A stretch of DNA of 64,000 nt from GCA-2746605 sp963710615 (GCA_963710615.1 CAVQBF010000001.1:372001-436000); one strand, 5' to 3'; positions 36,434 through 45,496 are shown, numbered from the stretch's first letter. The notes: a model not told the origin generated them from the sequence alone. A program made the numbers and translations.

Positions 36434-37462
36434 ATGCAAAATATAGAAAAATATGATGTTGTAATTGTTGGTGCAGGTATTAGCGGTATTACTGCCGGTA
36501 AGTATCTGCATAAAAATGGCTTTTCTGTAAAAATTTTGGATAAAGGAAAAGCTATTGGTGGTCGACTAGCAACACGAAGAATAAATTTTAATGATGAGCA
36601 ATTACAAATAGATTACGGCTGTAAATATTTAGAGGCGCATACCTTTGAATTTAGTCAAGAATTGGTCGACTTAATTAAAAATGACACAATTAAAAAATGG
36701 ACAACATCAAATCAAAATACATTTCTTGATGAGTTGGAAAAGAACCTCAAATTTATTGGCAGACAAAGTATGAGGCAAATTGCAATTGAGCTCTCTAAAG
36801 ATTTAAGTATAAGCAATAGTGTTAAAATCACAAATATTAATTATGCCGGAGATGATTGGAACATTATAGATGATAAAAAGAGGTTGATAAAAGCTGAGGC
36901 GGTTATTTTGACAATGCCAGTCCCACAATCTCTTGAGTTAATCAATAATTCCAAATTAGAAATTCCTACTGAAATTTATAATAATCTTGCAAAAGTTGAA
37001 TATGCAAGAAGCATAGCTGGAATTCTTATTTTGGAAAATAATAGTAATATTAAAAATGAAGGCGGATTAAAATTTGAAGATGGTCCAATATCATTTATTA
37101 CTGATAATAATCTTAAAGGTGTAAATAATAGCTTAACAGCATTGACCATTGAAATGGCAAATGATTTTAGTATTGAAAATTGGGGTAGATCAGATGAAGA
37201 AATAGCGGAACTTATAATTGAGGCGTCAAGTGAATATTTTAATTCAAAAGTTTTAAAATCCCAAATTCACAAATGGAAATATAGTACACCTCTAAAAAGT
37301 TATCCCAAAAAATTCGAATCCGTTAATTTACCGGGGAAACTCTATTTTGCCGGCGACGCCTTTTTAGGAAATAATGTTGAATCCGCATATCTATCTGGAC
37401 TATATTCAGCAAAAAGTTTGCACCATGATTATTCATATGAGCTGGGTGAAATTGAAATCTAA
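36434..37462 (+). CDS. renalase-like FAD-dependent oxidoreductase
   Basis: A 342 aa flavoprotein with VVIVGAGISGITAGKYL at the N terminus, then KGKAIGGRLATRR and DYGCKYL, typical of the renalase-like amine oxidase group, and LYFAGDAFLG near the C terminus binding FAD. Such proteins are common beside light-regulated photolyase genes, and the substrate is unknown. Its stop and the next start share one base (TAATG). Confidence 0.87.
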   Translation: MQNIEKYDVVIVGAGISGITAGKYLHKNGFSVKILDKGKAIGGRLATRRINFNDEQLQIDYGCKYLEAHTFEFSQELVDLIKNDTIKKWTTSNQNTFLDELEKNLKFIGRQSMRQIAIELSKDLSISNSVKITNINYAGDDWNIIDDKKRLIKAEAVILTMPVPQSLELINNSKLEIPTEIYNNLAKVEYARSIAGILILENNSNIKNEGGLKFEDGPISFITDNNLKGVNNSLTALTIEMANDFSIENWGRSDEEIAELIIEASSEYFNSKVLKSQIHKWKYSTPLKSYPKKFESVNLPGKLYFAGDAFLGNNVESAYLSGLYSAKSLHHDYSYELGEIEI

Positions 37463-38895
37463 TGAAAGTTTTACTAACCGGAGCTACCGGATATATTGGG
37501 AAGAGACTTCTTCCAAATTTGCTAGAAGCTGGCCATACGGTTGTATGTTTAGTCCGAGACCCACGTCGTTTCCAAGAAAAATATTCTGATACCGAAAAAG
37601 TAATAGTCATCAAGGCTGATTTACTGGATAGTTCCAGTTTAGACAATATACCTAAGGATATAGACATTGCTTATTATTTCGTGCATTCAATGGGCTCATC
37701 GAAATCTGATTTTGCCAAACTTGAAGAAAAAGTGGCAGAAAATTTTGTTAGTGCGATTGATAAAACTGATGCAAGACAAATAATATACTTGAGCGGAATA
37801 ATAAATGACGAAAAGAAATTATCCAAGCATCTTAGCTCAAGATTAAATGTAGAAAGAATTTTACGAACTGCTAACGCAAATACAACAATTCTACGAGCTG
37901 CAATAATAATAGGTTCAGGAAGCGGTTCTTTTGAAATTATTAGAGATCTGGCTGAGAAGATTCCAATTATGATAACACCAAAGTGGCTTAAAACTAAATG
38001 CCAGCCCATAGCAGTAAGGAATGTAATTGAATATTTAATTGGGGTTATTGATAAGAAGGATTCTTTTGATAAAGTTTTCGATATTGGCGGACCGGATGTG
38101 CTTACTTATAAAGAGATGCTGCTTGGTTACGCTGAAGTGAGGGGATTAAAAAGATTTATTATTACTGTTCCAGTTTTATCTCCGCGCCTTTCGTCTTACT
38201 GGCTTTATTTTGTCACATCAACAAATTTTGCTCTTGCCAGAAGTCTAGTTGATAGTATGAAAAACGAAGTTGTTTGCAAAATTGAAGGAATTGAAAAAAT
38301 TGTTGATGCAAGGTTAATAGGTTATAAGGAAGCAATTGAGAGAGCTTTTAGGGTAATTGACTCTAACCAAGTTCTTTCTAGTTGGACTGACTCGGCAAGT
38401 ACAGGAAATTTAGAACAGGACTTTTTAGATAAGATTGAAGTACCAAAATTTGGCTGTCTAATTGATGAAAGAAATCTGAATTATAAAGCTGAAACCGAGA
38501 AAGTTAAAAAGAATATTTGGGAAATTGGTGGAGAAAATGGCTGGTATACATGGAATTGGGCTTGGGCAGTCAGAGGATTATTAGATAAAATAGTAGGCGG
38601 AGTTGGTTTAAGAAGAGGTAGAAGGAGTCCAACTGAATTAAAACCTGGCGATGCATTAGATTGGTGGCGGGTTATCATGGCAAATAAAAATTTGGGCAGA
38701 TTGATTTTATACGCTGAAATGAAAGTCCCTGGAGAAGCCTGGCTTGAATTGGAAGTAAATGATGAAAAAAAAATATTTACCCAGAAAGCTACATTCAGAC
38801 CAAATGGACTATTAGGCAGATTATATTGGTATAGTTTGCTTCCAATACACAAAATAATTTTTAATGGAATGGCAAATAAGATTATAACAAAATAA
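37462..38895 (+). CDS. NAD(P)-binding protein with C-terminal DUF2867
   Basis: A 477 aa two-domain protein. Residues 1-290 form an atypical SDR/NmrA-like domain (LLTGATGYIGKRLLPNL, YFVHSMGSS, YLSGII). Residues 330-477 match DUF2867 (GWYTWNWAWAVRGLLDKIVGGVGLRRGRR, GDALDWWRV, PNGLLGRLYWYSLLPIH). Together they make the common SDR-DUF2867 fusion of light-response islands; substrate unknown. Translationally coupled to the FAD gene upstream. Confidence 0.9.
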   Translation: MKVLLTGATGYIGKRLLPNLLEAGHTVVCLVRDPRRFQEKYSDTEKVIVIKADLLDSSSLDNIPKDIDIAYYFVHSMGSSKSDFAKLEEKVAENFVSAIDKTDARQIIYLSGIINDEKKLSKHLSSRLNVERILRTANANTTILRAAIIIGSGSGSFEIIRDLAEKIPIMITPKWLKTKCQPIAVRNVIEYLIGVIDKKDSFDKVFDIGGPDVLTYKEMLLGYAEVRGLKRFIITVPVLSPRLSSYWLYFVTSTNFALARSLVDSMKNEVVCKIEGIEKIVDARLIGYKEAIERAFRVIDSNQVLSSWTDSASTGNLEQDFLDKIEVPKFGCLIDERNLNYKAETEKVKKNIWEIGGENGWYTWNWAWAVRGLLDKIVGGVGLRRGRRSPTELKPGDALDWWRVIMANKNLGRLILYAEMKVPGEAWLELEVNDEKKIFTQKATFRPNGLLGRLYWYSLLPIHKIIFNGMANKIITK

Positions 38896-38906
38896 ATGGA
38901 GAAAAA

Positions 38907-39458
38907 ATGAATTTAATAACAATCGCTTTAACAGCGGCATCAATTTTTGGAGGAACGAGTAATGATGCCAAATCACCAAATATTTATGAATATACAGTTA
39001 AAGATATTAATAAGAAAGAAGTAAAACTTTCTGATTACAAAGGAAAAGTATTGCTAATTGTAAATGTGGCAAGTAAATGCGGATTTACTAAACAATACGA
39101 TGGCTTACAGGAAATATATGAAAAGTATAAAGATCAAGGCTTTGAAGTACTTGGTTTTCCATGTAATGATTTTGGTGGACAAGAACCAGGGAGCAATGAG
39201 GAGATTGCAGAATTCTGCTCACTTAATTTTAATGTAACTTTTCCAATGTTTGATAAAGTTAAAGTTCTTGGCGATCAAAAAGAGCCCCTTTTTGAAGCTC
39301 TAACAAATAATAGTGTAACTGGTAAATCAAATATTAAATGGAACTTTGAGAAATTTATTATTGATAAAGAGGGTAATGTTGTGGATCGCTTCAGAAGTAT
39401 AACAAAACCAGAAGGTAAAAAAATAACATCTCTTATAGAAAAAGAATTGAGTAAGTAA
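38907..39458 (+). CDS. glutathione peroxidase family protein
   Basis: A 183 aa thiol peroxidase of the GPx family with an N-terminal hydrophobic stretch that could act as a signal. The peroxidatic Cys is in NVASKCGFTKQY (Cys, not selenocysteine), with FPCNDFGGQEPG holding the second Cys and Gln, and WNFEKFIID holding Trp and Asn. It detoxifies peroxides, probably with thioredoxin. The fit with a photo-oxidative stress island is good. It shares one base with the next gene. Confidence 0.93.
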   Translation: MNLITIALTAASIFGGTSNDAKSPNIYEYTVKDINKKEVKLSDYKGKVLLIVNVASKCGFTKQYDGLQEIYEKYKDQGFEVLGFPCNDFGGQEPGSNEEIAEFCSLNFNVTFPMFDKVKVLGDQKEPLFEALTNNSVTGKSNIKWNFEKFIIDKEGNVVDRFRSITKPEGKKITSLIEKELSK

Positions 39459-40018
39459 TGATTGCAATAATATATTTTATTTTAAGTGGACTAATAATGA
39501 ACGGTGAAAAAGTAATATTTGATTTTAGCTCTCAAGAAACTGCAGGAAAGTGGAGAATAGTTAATGATGTGGTTATGGGGGGAGTATCTAAAAGCAATAT
39601 GTCTTTAATTGAAGACGGATTTGCAAATTTTTCTGGTACTTTATCTCCAGATAATAATGGCGGATTTGCATCTGTAAGAGCTAGTTTGGAAGAAAAGGGA
39701 TTAAATGATTATTCGGGTGTAATCATAAAGGCAAAAGGAGACGGCAATATTTATAATTTAAGGTTTAGAACTAATCAAAATTATGATGGTGTCTCCTACC
39801 AAGCTAAGTTTAGATCAGATAAAAATGAATGGACAGAATTTAAAATTCCCTTTAAAGATTTTAAGCCAACATTTAGAGGACGTTTTGTTCCAAATCAGCC
39901 TCAACTAGAGTCCAAGAATATTCGCCAAATTGGAATTCTAATAGCTGATGAACAATGGGGAGAGTTTGAAATGGATGTTAAATGGATAAAGTTCTATAAA
40001 CTTGAAGGAAGTAAATGA
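39458..40018 (+). CDS. CIA30-family protein
   Basis: A 186 aa protein of the CIA30/NADH:ubiquinone oxidoreductase intermediate-associated fold, a galactose-binding-like beta sandwich: WRIVNDVVMGGVSKS, FSGTLSPDNNGGFASVRA and IGILIADEQWGEFEMDVKWIKFY are typical. A short hydrophobic N terminus may export it; a later ATG at 39497 would remove this. In bacteria the family is often found with light-inducible genes, but the role is unclear. It overlaps the DoxX gene by four bases. Confidence 0.85.
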   Translation: MIAIIYFILSGLIMNGEKVIFDFSSQETAGKWRIVNDVVMGGVSKSNMSLIEDGFANFSGTLSPDNNGGFASVRASLEEKGLNDYSGVIIKAKGDGNIYNLRFRTNQNYDGVSYQAKFRSDKNEWTEFKIPFKDFKPTFRGRFVPNQPQLESKNIRQIGILIADEQWGEFEMDVKWIKFYKLEGSK

Positions 40019-40884
40019 GTTTAAGAGAAATTCTTTTTGGGCAGGTATCCATTGATAGAAAATCAGCAAATTTTGCGCTTTTACTAATTCGATTTTATGC
40101 TGGTTTCACAATGATGAGAGCTGGTTTAGATAAACTACCATTAACGGATTGGATGGTTGACCAAGTAATGTCAATGGGATTTCCTTTCCCAACTCTGTTT
40201 GCATGGATAGCTACTTTCAGTGAGTTTGCATTTGGCTTACTTCTAGTTTTAGGATTATTAACTAGAACATCAGCCTTAGTGTTAGCAATAACAATGGGAG
40301 TAGCAGCATTTGGATTTCATAAAGTGCTTCCGCTTGTTGATATGCACATCACTCAATACTTTTTCTGGATATTTGTTCTGTTTATGTTTTTCGGTGCTGG
40401 GAAATACTCTATTGATTATTATTTATATAAAGCGAAAACAGTTTTTATAAAATTTGTTCCGGCAATAATGTTAATTTCGTTATTTGTAATTGGACTCTAT
40501 ATTGAGTTTTCTGCAAAACCAGAGATAGTTGAAGAAAAACCACAAATTTCTTCAATTAGTGTTGCCGGGTCTTTTAATGATTGGGATCCAACTTCAAATG
40601 AAATGAGTAAGATAAGTGAAAAACTATATGAACTTGAACTCAGAATTGAACAAATTGGATTAATTGAATTTAAATTTATTGTAAATAAATCTTGGGATAC
40701 TAATTTTGGTGAAGAAAATCAGTCATCAAAAAGGTTTCCGGTCAGTGGAATTGCAGAATTAGACGATGGTAGTAATACCTCAAATATTAAAGCATATATC
40801 CCAAACGCGGGTAAATACAAATTCATGGTTGATACTGAGACCTATGCTTATTCCCTTGATTCTGTTTCGGTAATTGGTAATTAA
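40015..40884 (+). CDS. DoxX membrane domain fused to a glycogen-binding-like domain
   Basis: A 289 aa protein. Residues 20-165 form a four-to-five span DoxX domain (LLLIRFYAGFTMMRAGLDKL, FSEFAFGLLLVLGLLTRTSALVLA, QYFFWIFVLFMFFGAGKYS). After a span ending near residue 165, residues 175-289 contain ISVAGSFNDWDPTSNEM and EFKFIVNKSWDTNFG, the pattern of AMPK/CBM48-type glycogen-binding modules, which would lie outside the cytoplasm. The combination is unusual. Role unknown; DoxX proteins are linked with redox membrane complexes. Confidence 0.8.
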   Translation: MSLREILFGQVSIDRKSANFALLLIRFYAGFTMMRAGLDKLPLTDWMVDQVMSMGFPFPTLFAWIATFSEFAFGLLLVLGLLTRTSALVLAITMGVAAFGFHKVLPLVDMHITQYFFWIFVLFMFFGAGKYSIDYYLYKAKTVFIKFVPAIMLISLFVIGLYIEFSAKPEIVEEKPQISSISVAGSFNDWDPTSNEMSKISEKLYELELRIEQIGLIEFKFIVNKSWDTNFGEENQSSKRFPVSGIAELDDGSNTSNIKAYIPNAGKYKFMVDTETYAYSLDSVSVIGN

Positions 40885-40905
40885 AATATTTTAAGGACAA
40901 TAATA

Positions 40906-41427
40906 ATGAAAAAAATAATGATGCTGATTTTTATTTCAGCCACCTTTATTGGGTGTGCTACAACCTACACTAATAGAAATCCAGTTGGTGAAATGTTTCC
41001 AAATGTTAGTGGGGAATCGTTAGAAAAAAAAGAAATTGAAATGCCTCAATACTTTAGTGGGTCGCAAGTAGTGCTTTTGTTGGCTTATGATATGGACAGT
41101 CAATTTGATGTAGACAGATGGCTGATTGGATTGGATATGACAAATACCGATATTAAAGCTTATGAGTTGCCTACAATTCAGGGGATGCTTCCAAGAATGT
41201 TCTCAACATTTATTGATGAAGGTATGAGAAAGGGAATTCCAAAGGAACTTTGGGGAGGAGTTATTACTGTTTATGCTGATGGAGCAGCGCTTCAAGAATT
41301 TACAGGAAATGAAAATCCAAATAATGCTAGAGTATTGCTTTTAGATGAAAATGGAAAGGTAATATACTTCTTTGATAGAGGGTTTTCAGTTTTTGCATTG
41401 AATGAACTTAAGGAAATGATAGAATAA
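40906..41427 (+). CDS. lipoprotein with thioredoxin-like fold, no CxxC
   Basis: A 173 aa protein with a lipobox at ATFIGCAT. The PVGEMFPNVSGESLEKKEIEMPQYF start and GKVIYFFDRGFSVFALNELKEMI end resemble peroxiredoxin/thioredoxin-like proteins, but there is no CxxC or peroxidatic Cys, so redox catalysis is unlikely. It could be a chaperone-like member. Part of the glutathione peroxidase-CIA30-DoxX run. Confidence 0.65.
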   Translation: MKKIMMLIFISATFIGCATTYTNRNPVGEMFPNVSGESLEKKEIEMPQYFSGSQVVLLLAYDMDSQFDVDRWLIGLDMTNTDIKAYELPTIQGMLPRMFSTFIDEGMRKGIPKELWGGVITVYADGAALQEFTGNENPNNARVLLLDENGKVIYFFDRGFSVFALNELKEMIE

Positions 41428-41477
41428 GAATTTGATTTTCTATCTTAGTTTTAGATTGGAAAAAAAAGGAACGAACA

Positions 41478-41627
41478 ATGAAATTATACAACAAATCAAA
41501 AAGTAAAGGTAGTGGTCTTTGGAGTGGAATTAAAAAATTTATTGATGATATTCTAATTGACATCGAAGAAAATTTTGGACCTAGACTAAAGCCTATTAAA
41601 ATTAAAAAAAATGAAAATAATAAATAG
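41478..41627 (+). CDS. small basic protein of unknown function (49 aa)
   Basis: ATG 41478, with AAAGGAAC before it, opens a 49-codon frame ending at TAG 41625. The product is Lys-rich at both ends with an acidic, hydrophobic middle (LWSGIKKFIDDILIDIEE). It lies between the lipoprotein and ferritin-like genes, in the same direction, with short gaps. I do not recognise it. Confidence 0.5.
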   Translation: MKLYNKSKSKGSGLWSGIKKFIDDILIDIEENFGPRLKPIKIKKNENNK

Positions 41628-41636
41628 AGGTTAATT

Positions 41637-42089
41637 ATGTCGAATAAAGAAAAAATTATTGAAGGGTTAACAAATGCTTATTGGGCAGAACTAGAAACTG
41701 TAATGAATTACATTGCTCACTCAACAAATCTTGATGGTGTTAGAGCAGAAGAAATCAAAAAAGCTTTGGCTTTGGAAATTCAGGATGAAATTGGTCATGC
41801 TCAAACTTTAGCTAAAAGGATTAAGGAAATAGGCGGAACAATTCCAGGTTCGTTTGATATTAAAACGAATCAAAAATCGCTTCAGCCGATTAAAGATACT
41901 ACAGATGTTGAATATGTAATTAGAGGGGTCATCGATGCAGAAAATTCAGCAATAAAAGGCTACAATCAATTAATTAAAGATTGTGATGGTGTTGATTATG
42001 TTACTCAAGATCTAGTGATTACGTTATTAGCTGATGAAGAATCTCATAGAACAATATTTGAAGGGTATCTTAAGGAGTATAAAAAATAA
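41637..42089 (+). CDS. ferritin-like di-iron protein
   Basis: A 150 aa four-helix protein of the ferritin-like/bacterioferritin-Dps superfamily. Helix 1 has Glu in AYWAELETVMNYIAHS, helix 2 has EIQDEIGHAQTLAKR, and later helices have DAENSAIKGYNQLIK and ADEESHRTIFEGYL, giving two E-xx-H type iron sites. It may store or oxidise iron, limiting Fenton chemistry under light stress, or act as an oxidase. It lies just before a photolyase-related gene, three bases away. Confidence 0.85.
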   Translation: MSNKEKIIEGLTNAYWAELETVMNYIAHSTNLDGVRAEEIKKALALEIQDEIGHAQTLAKRIKEIGGTIPGSFDIKTNQKSLQPIKDTTDVEYVIRGVIDAENSAIKGYNQLIKDCDGVDYVTQDLVITLLADEESHRTIFEGYLKEYKK

Positions 42090-42092
42090 ATT

Positions 42093-43577
42093 GTGAAGGA
42101 AGTAACTTTAATATTTCCCCATCAATTATTTGAGCAGCACCCTGCTTTAAATAAGAGCAGGCAAGTTGCTATTGTTGAACATCCACTTTTTTTCGGTGAT
42201 TCTAAGTACCCATTAAATTTTCACAAAATGAAATTGACTTTTCATAGAGCAAGTATGAAGCTTTATGAACAAATGTTAATCAAAGATTATAAGAGAGTAC
42301 ATTATCTTGATTATTCGAATTTTCAAAAGGATAAAAATTATTTATTCAATTGGCTAAATAAGAAAAAGTTTAGTTCAATCCATTTTTGTAAAGTGGATGA
42401 TTTTATTCTTAATAAACGAATTAAAAGGGATTCAGAAACATACGGTATTGAGATTACAGAATATGCGAATATATCTTTTCTAAATGATGAAAATTACTTA
42501 AGGGATTATTTCGAAAAAAAGAAAAGCTACTTTCAGCATTATTTTTATATAGACCAGCGAAAAAAGTTTAACATTCTTTTAGAAGATGGTAAACCGGTAG
42601 GCGGGAAATGGAGCCTTGATTCCGAGAATAGAAAATCACTGCCAAAAAATTTGGAAGTGCCAAAACTTAATACACTGAAATCTAATTTAGATATAATATC
42701 TAAATCGCAAGAATATGTGAATAAGAACTTTGGGGATAATCCGGGGGAGAATAATAATTTCTATCTTCCGGTAACACATAAAGAAGCTAAGAATTGGTTA
42801 GATGATTTTCTAGCAGATAAATTGTTATACTTTGGTGATTACCAAGATGCAATAGTTAGGGATGAATCATTTTTGTTTCATTCTCTTTTATCGCCTTTAT
42901 TTAACTCTGGTTTGTTAACTCCTGAATATGTCGTTAGGGTAACTCTTGATTTTGTTGAGACAAATTCGGTCCCTCTTAATTCAGTTGAGGGTTTTATAAG
43001 ACAGATTATTGGCTGGCGTGAATTTATTCGGGGGGTTTATTTACTCGAAGGAGTGCAGCAGCGAAATTCTAACTTTTGGAATAATAAAAGAGAAATACCA
43101 AAATCATTCTATAATGGAACTACAGGAATTGATCCGATTGATGATACAATTAGAAAACTCCTTAAAACGGGTTATAATCATCACATAGAACGGTTAATGA
43201 TCTTGGGTAATTTTATGCTGCTTTGTGAAATTCATCCAACAGAAGTCTATAATTGGTTTATGGAAATGTACATTGATGCATATGATTGGGTAATGGTTCC
43301 AAATGTTTATGGAATGAGTCAATTTGCAGATGGAGGTTTGATGAGTACTAAGCCTTACATAAGCTCTTCTAATTACGTTAAAAAAATGAGTGACTATAAA
43401 TCTGGCAGTTGGACAAAAATTTGGGATGCACTTTTTTGGAACTTTATTAGTAAGCATCATAAATATTTTGCTAATAATAACAGAACAGTTTTTATTAGTA
43501 GAAACTTGGAGAAAATGCCAAACGAAAAATTACAGAATCACATTGAAATTGCAGAAGAGTTTCTGCAAAGATTGTGA
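42093..43577 (+). CDS. photolyase-related protein (FeS-BCP/DPRP family) lacking the cluster cysteines
   Basis: A 494 aa protein starting at GTG 42093. The N-terminal DPRP domain (LIFPHQLFEQHPALN, MKLTFHRASMKLY) and C-terminal FAD domain (HHIERLMILGNFMLL, YDWVMVPNVYGMSQFADGGLMSTKPYISSS) mark the bacterial (6-4) photolyase/cryptochrome family. These normally hold a [4Fe-4S] cluster by four Cys, three of them after MSDY (as in DYCxxC ... CPFN). Here the segment is MSDYKSGSWTKIWDALFWNF, shorter and without Cys. It should bind FAD and repair or sense light; loss of the cluster is unusual. Confidence 0.85.
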   Translation: MKEVTLIFPHQLFEQHPALNKSRQVAIVEHPLFFGDSKYPLNFHKMKLTFHRASMKLYEQMLIKDYKRVHYLDYSNFQKDKNYLFNWLNKKKFSSIHFCKVDDFILNKRIKRDSETYGIEITEYANISFLNDENYLRDYFEKKKSYFQHYFYIDQRKKFNILLEDGKPVGGKWSLDSENRKSLPKNLEVPKLNTLKSNLDIISKSQEYVNKNFGDNPGENNNFYLPVTHKEAKNWLDDFLADKLLYFGDYQDAIVRDESFLFHSLLSPLFNSGLLTPEYVVRVTLDFVETNSVPLNSVEGFIRQIIGWREFIRGVYLLEGVQQRNSNFWNNKREIPKSFYNGTTGIDPIDDTIRKLLKTGYNHHIERLMILGNFMLLCEIHPTEVYNWFMEMYIDAYDWVMVPNVYGMSQFADGGLMSTKPYISSSNYVKKMSDYKSGSWTKIWDALFWNFISKHHKYFANNNRTVFISRNLEKMPNEKLQNHIEIAEEFLQRL

Positions 43578-43625
43578 TATAATTAAAAAGAATTAGTTAA
43601 GATTTTTAGAAAAGGAAATATAATA

Positions 43626-44579
43626 ATGAAAGTAGGAATAATTGGAAGCGGAATGGTCGGATCTACATCTGCTTATGCAATAATGATGAGCAAGGTGGCA
43701 AATGAAATAGTACTTCTTGATGCGAATCATAAAAGAGCAATAGCTGAAGCTCAAGATATTCAACACGCTATCCCTTTTGCTCATGCTACAAATATTTATG
43801 CTGGGACTTATACAGATCTAAAAGATGCAAAAATAGTTGTAATTGCAGCCGGAGCAAATCAAAAGCCTGGCGAAACTAGATTACAATTGATGGAGAAAAA
43901 TTCATCGATTCTAAAAGACATAATCTCACAAATTGCAGAGGTTACACCTGAAGCGATTTTGCTGATTGCTACAAATCCAGTTGATATTTTAACTCATATT
44001 TCAGTTTGCATTGGCAGAGAATATGGTTTCCCGCCGCAAAGAATAATTGGAACTGGAACAACATTAGATACTGCTAGATTTAGAGTCCTCTTAGGCAATC
44101 ATCTTGGAGTGGCTCCTCACCATGTACATGCATATGTAATTGGTGAACATGGTGACTCAGAAGTTTTAACTTGGTCACAGATAGAAATTGGGGGAATTCC
44201 TTTAGAGGATTTTATTTATAACAGAAATATTGAATTTAATGACACCATTAAAAAGTCAATTGATGATGGTGTTAGAAATGCAGCATATAAAATAATAGAA
44301 GGTAAAGGATCAACCTATTACGGTATTGGTGGTGCAATTGCAAAGCTGGTTGATGTAATAAACCGAGATAATAAAGTAGTGATGACAGTTAGCAGTTTTA
44401 ATAAAGAAGTAGAGGGCATTGATAACGTTACTTTATCATTACCGACATTAATTGGTGGAGAAGGCAATCTAGGAACACTGCCGGTGTTAATAAGTGCTCA
44501 AGAAAAATCATTATTAAAAAATAGCGCAAAAATATTAAGAGATAAAATGAATGAGTTTGAAAAAAATGGAAAAGAATAA
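43626..44579 (+). CDS. ldh: L-lactate dehydrogenase
   Basis: A 317 aa NAD-dependent 2-hydroxyacid dehydrogenase of the LDH/MDH family. GIIGSGMVGSTSAYAI binds NAD. The specificity loop reads GANQKPGETRLQL with Gln at the substrate-choosing position, favouring lactate over malate. The catalytic His is in IGEHGDSEV. It reduces pyruvate to L-lactate. Its presence in the light island suggests a change in redox state under light, but this is inference. The DUF2256 gene overlaps its end. Confidence 0.93.
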   Translation: MKVGIIGSGMVGSTSAYAIMMSKVANEIVLLDANHKRAIAEAQDIQHAIPFAHATNIYAGTYTDLKDAKIVVIAAGANQKPGETRLQLMEKNSSILKDIISQIAEVTPEAILLIATNPVDILTHISVCIGREYGFPPQRIIGTGTTLDTARFRVLLGNHLGVAPHHVHAYVIGEHGDSEVLTWSQIEIGGIPLEDFIYNRNIEFNDTIKKSIDDGVRNAAYKIIEGKGSTYYGIGGAIAKLVDVINRDNKVVMTVSSFNKEVEGIDNVTLSLPTLIGGEGNLGTLPVLISAQEKSLLKNSAKILRDKMNEFEKNGKE

Positions 44580-44724
44580 TTTACCGTCTAAGATTTGTTC
44601 AATATGCAATCGGGAGTTCACTTGGCGCAAAAAGTGGAGGAAGGATTGGCTTGAGGTAAAATATTGTAGCGAAAAATGCAGGAAAAATAAAAACACTCTA
44701 ATAAAATCAATAATTCTTAATTAA
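44566..44724 (+). CDS. DUF2256 small zinc-ribbon-like protein
   Basis: A 52 aa protein from ATG 44566, overlapping the ldh end by 14 bases in another frame. It has two Cys pairs, ICSIC and YCSEKC, around FTWRKKWRKDW, the DUF2256 pattern, which probably binds zinc. DUF2256 genes occur again and again beside photolyase and cryptochrome genes in light-regulated clusters, but no function is proven. A nucleic-acid or protein contact is likely. Confidence 0.85.
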   Translation: MEKNNLPSKICSICNREFTWRKKWRKDWLEVKYCSEKCRKNKNTLIKSIILN

Positions 44725-44740
44725 AATAAGGAGACACCAA

Positions 44741-45103
44741 TTGGAAACAATTTTAATTGCCTTACAAATTATTATTGCCCTTGGAATTTTTAACGTTTGG
44801 ATTCTAAGATTCGGCAAGTCATCAAATTGGCGAGGTGGCGAAGCTAAAAATATGAAAGAGGAATTTCAAGTCTACGGATTACCATCTTGGTTTGTCGGTG
44901 TAATTGGATTTCTAAAAATACTTTTTGCTCTAATGCTAGTAATTGGATTATGGATTCCAGCTTTAGTTCAACCTGCAGCTATTGGTATTGCCATTTTAAT
45001 GTTAGGAGCAATAGTAATGCACATAAAGGTTAAGGACTCATTAACAAAGTCTTTACCTGCATTTTCATTGTTAGTTCTTTCAGCCATTGTTGCATTTTTC
45101 TAG
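44741..45103 (+). CDS. DoxX-like membrane protein, copy A
   Basis: A 120 aa protein starting at TTG 44741 with AAGGAGA eight bases before. Four membrane spans are predicted, with RFGKSSNWRGGEAKNMKEEFQVYGLP in the first loop. It is paired with a second protein of the same size and layout immediately after its stop. The family is DoxX-like; function not known. Confidence 0.75.
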   Translation: METILIALQIIIALGIFNVWILRFGKSSNWRGGEAKNMKEEFQVYGLPSWFVGVIGFLKILFALMLVIGLWIPALVQPAAIGIAILMLGAIVMHIKVKDSLTKSLPAFSLLVLSAIVAFF

Positions 45104-45466
45104 TTGGAGAAGCTCACATTAGATTTATTTGAAATTATTCTGGTATTGTTCTCTGGCGTATCCTTTATAGTTTATGGCATCTTATTTTTTACGTCAGTAA
45201 AGATGAGGGAAGAATTTGAAAGATTTGGACTTTCAAAATTTGCAACCTTAGTCGGTCTCCTTGAACTTTTAGGCGGAGTTGGTCTAATTGTTGGACTTAA
45301 GGTTCATATCATTCTTTTATTGGCGTCTGGTGGACTCGCATTTTTAATGTTATTGGGGTTTGGCGTTCGGCTGAAAATGAAAGATGGATTTTGGCTTTCT
45401 TTTCCCTCTGTTTTTTTTATGGTGGTTAATTTGTACATATTTTTATTTGCGTTTAATTTAGGTTGA
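45104..45466 (+). CDS. DoxX-like membrane protein, copy B
   Basis: A 120 aa protein starting at TTG 45104, directly after the stop of copy A. It has four membrane spans and the same loop pattern (KMREEFERFGLSKFATLVGLLELLGGVGLIVG). Copies A and B are distant paralogues and may form a heterodimer, though nothing in the sequence proves this. The start codon is uncertain because there is little room for a ribosome site. Confidence 0.7.
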   Translation: MEKLTLDLFEIILVLFSGVSFIVYGILFFTSVKMREEFERFGLSKFATLVGLLELLGGVGLIVGLKVHIILLLASGGLAFLMLLGFGVRLKMKDGFWLSFPSVFFMVVNLYIFLFAFNLG

Positions 45467-45496
45467 GGTCATTGAAATTGAATCATTGGTGAGTTT

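Noticed and set aside
38481..38852. 123-codon minus-strand ORF opposite the SDR-DUF2867 gene
   Set aside because: Antisense of a conserved coding region with no recognisable domain.
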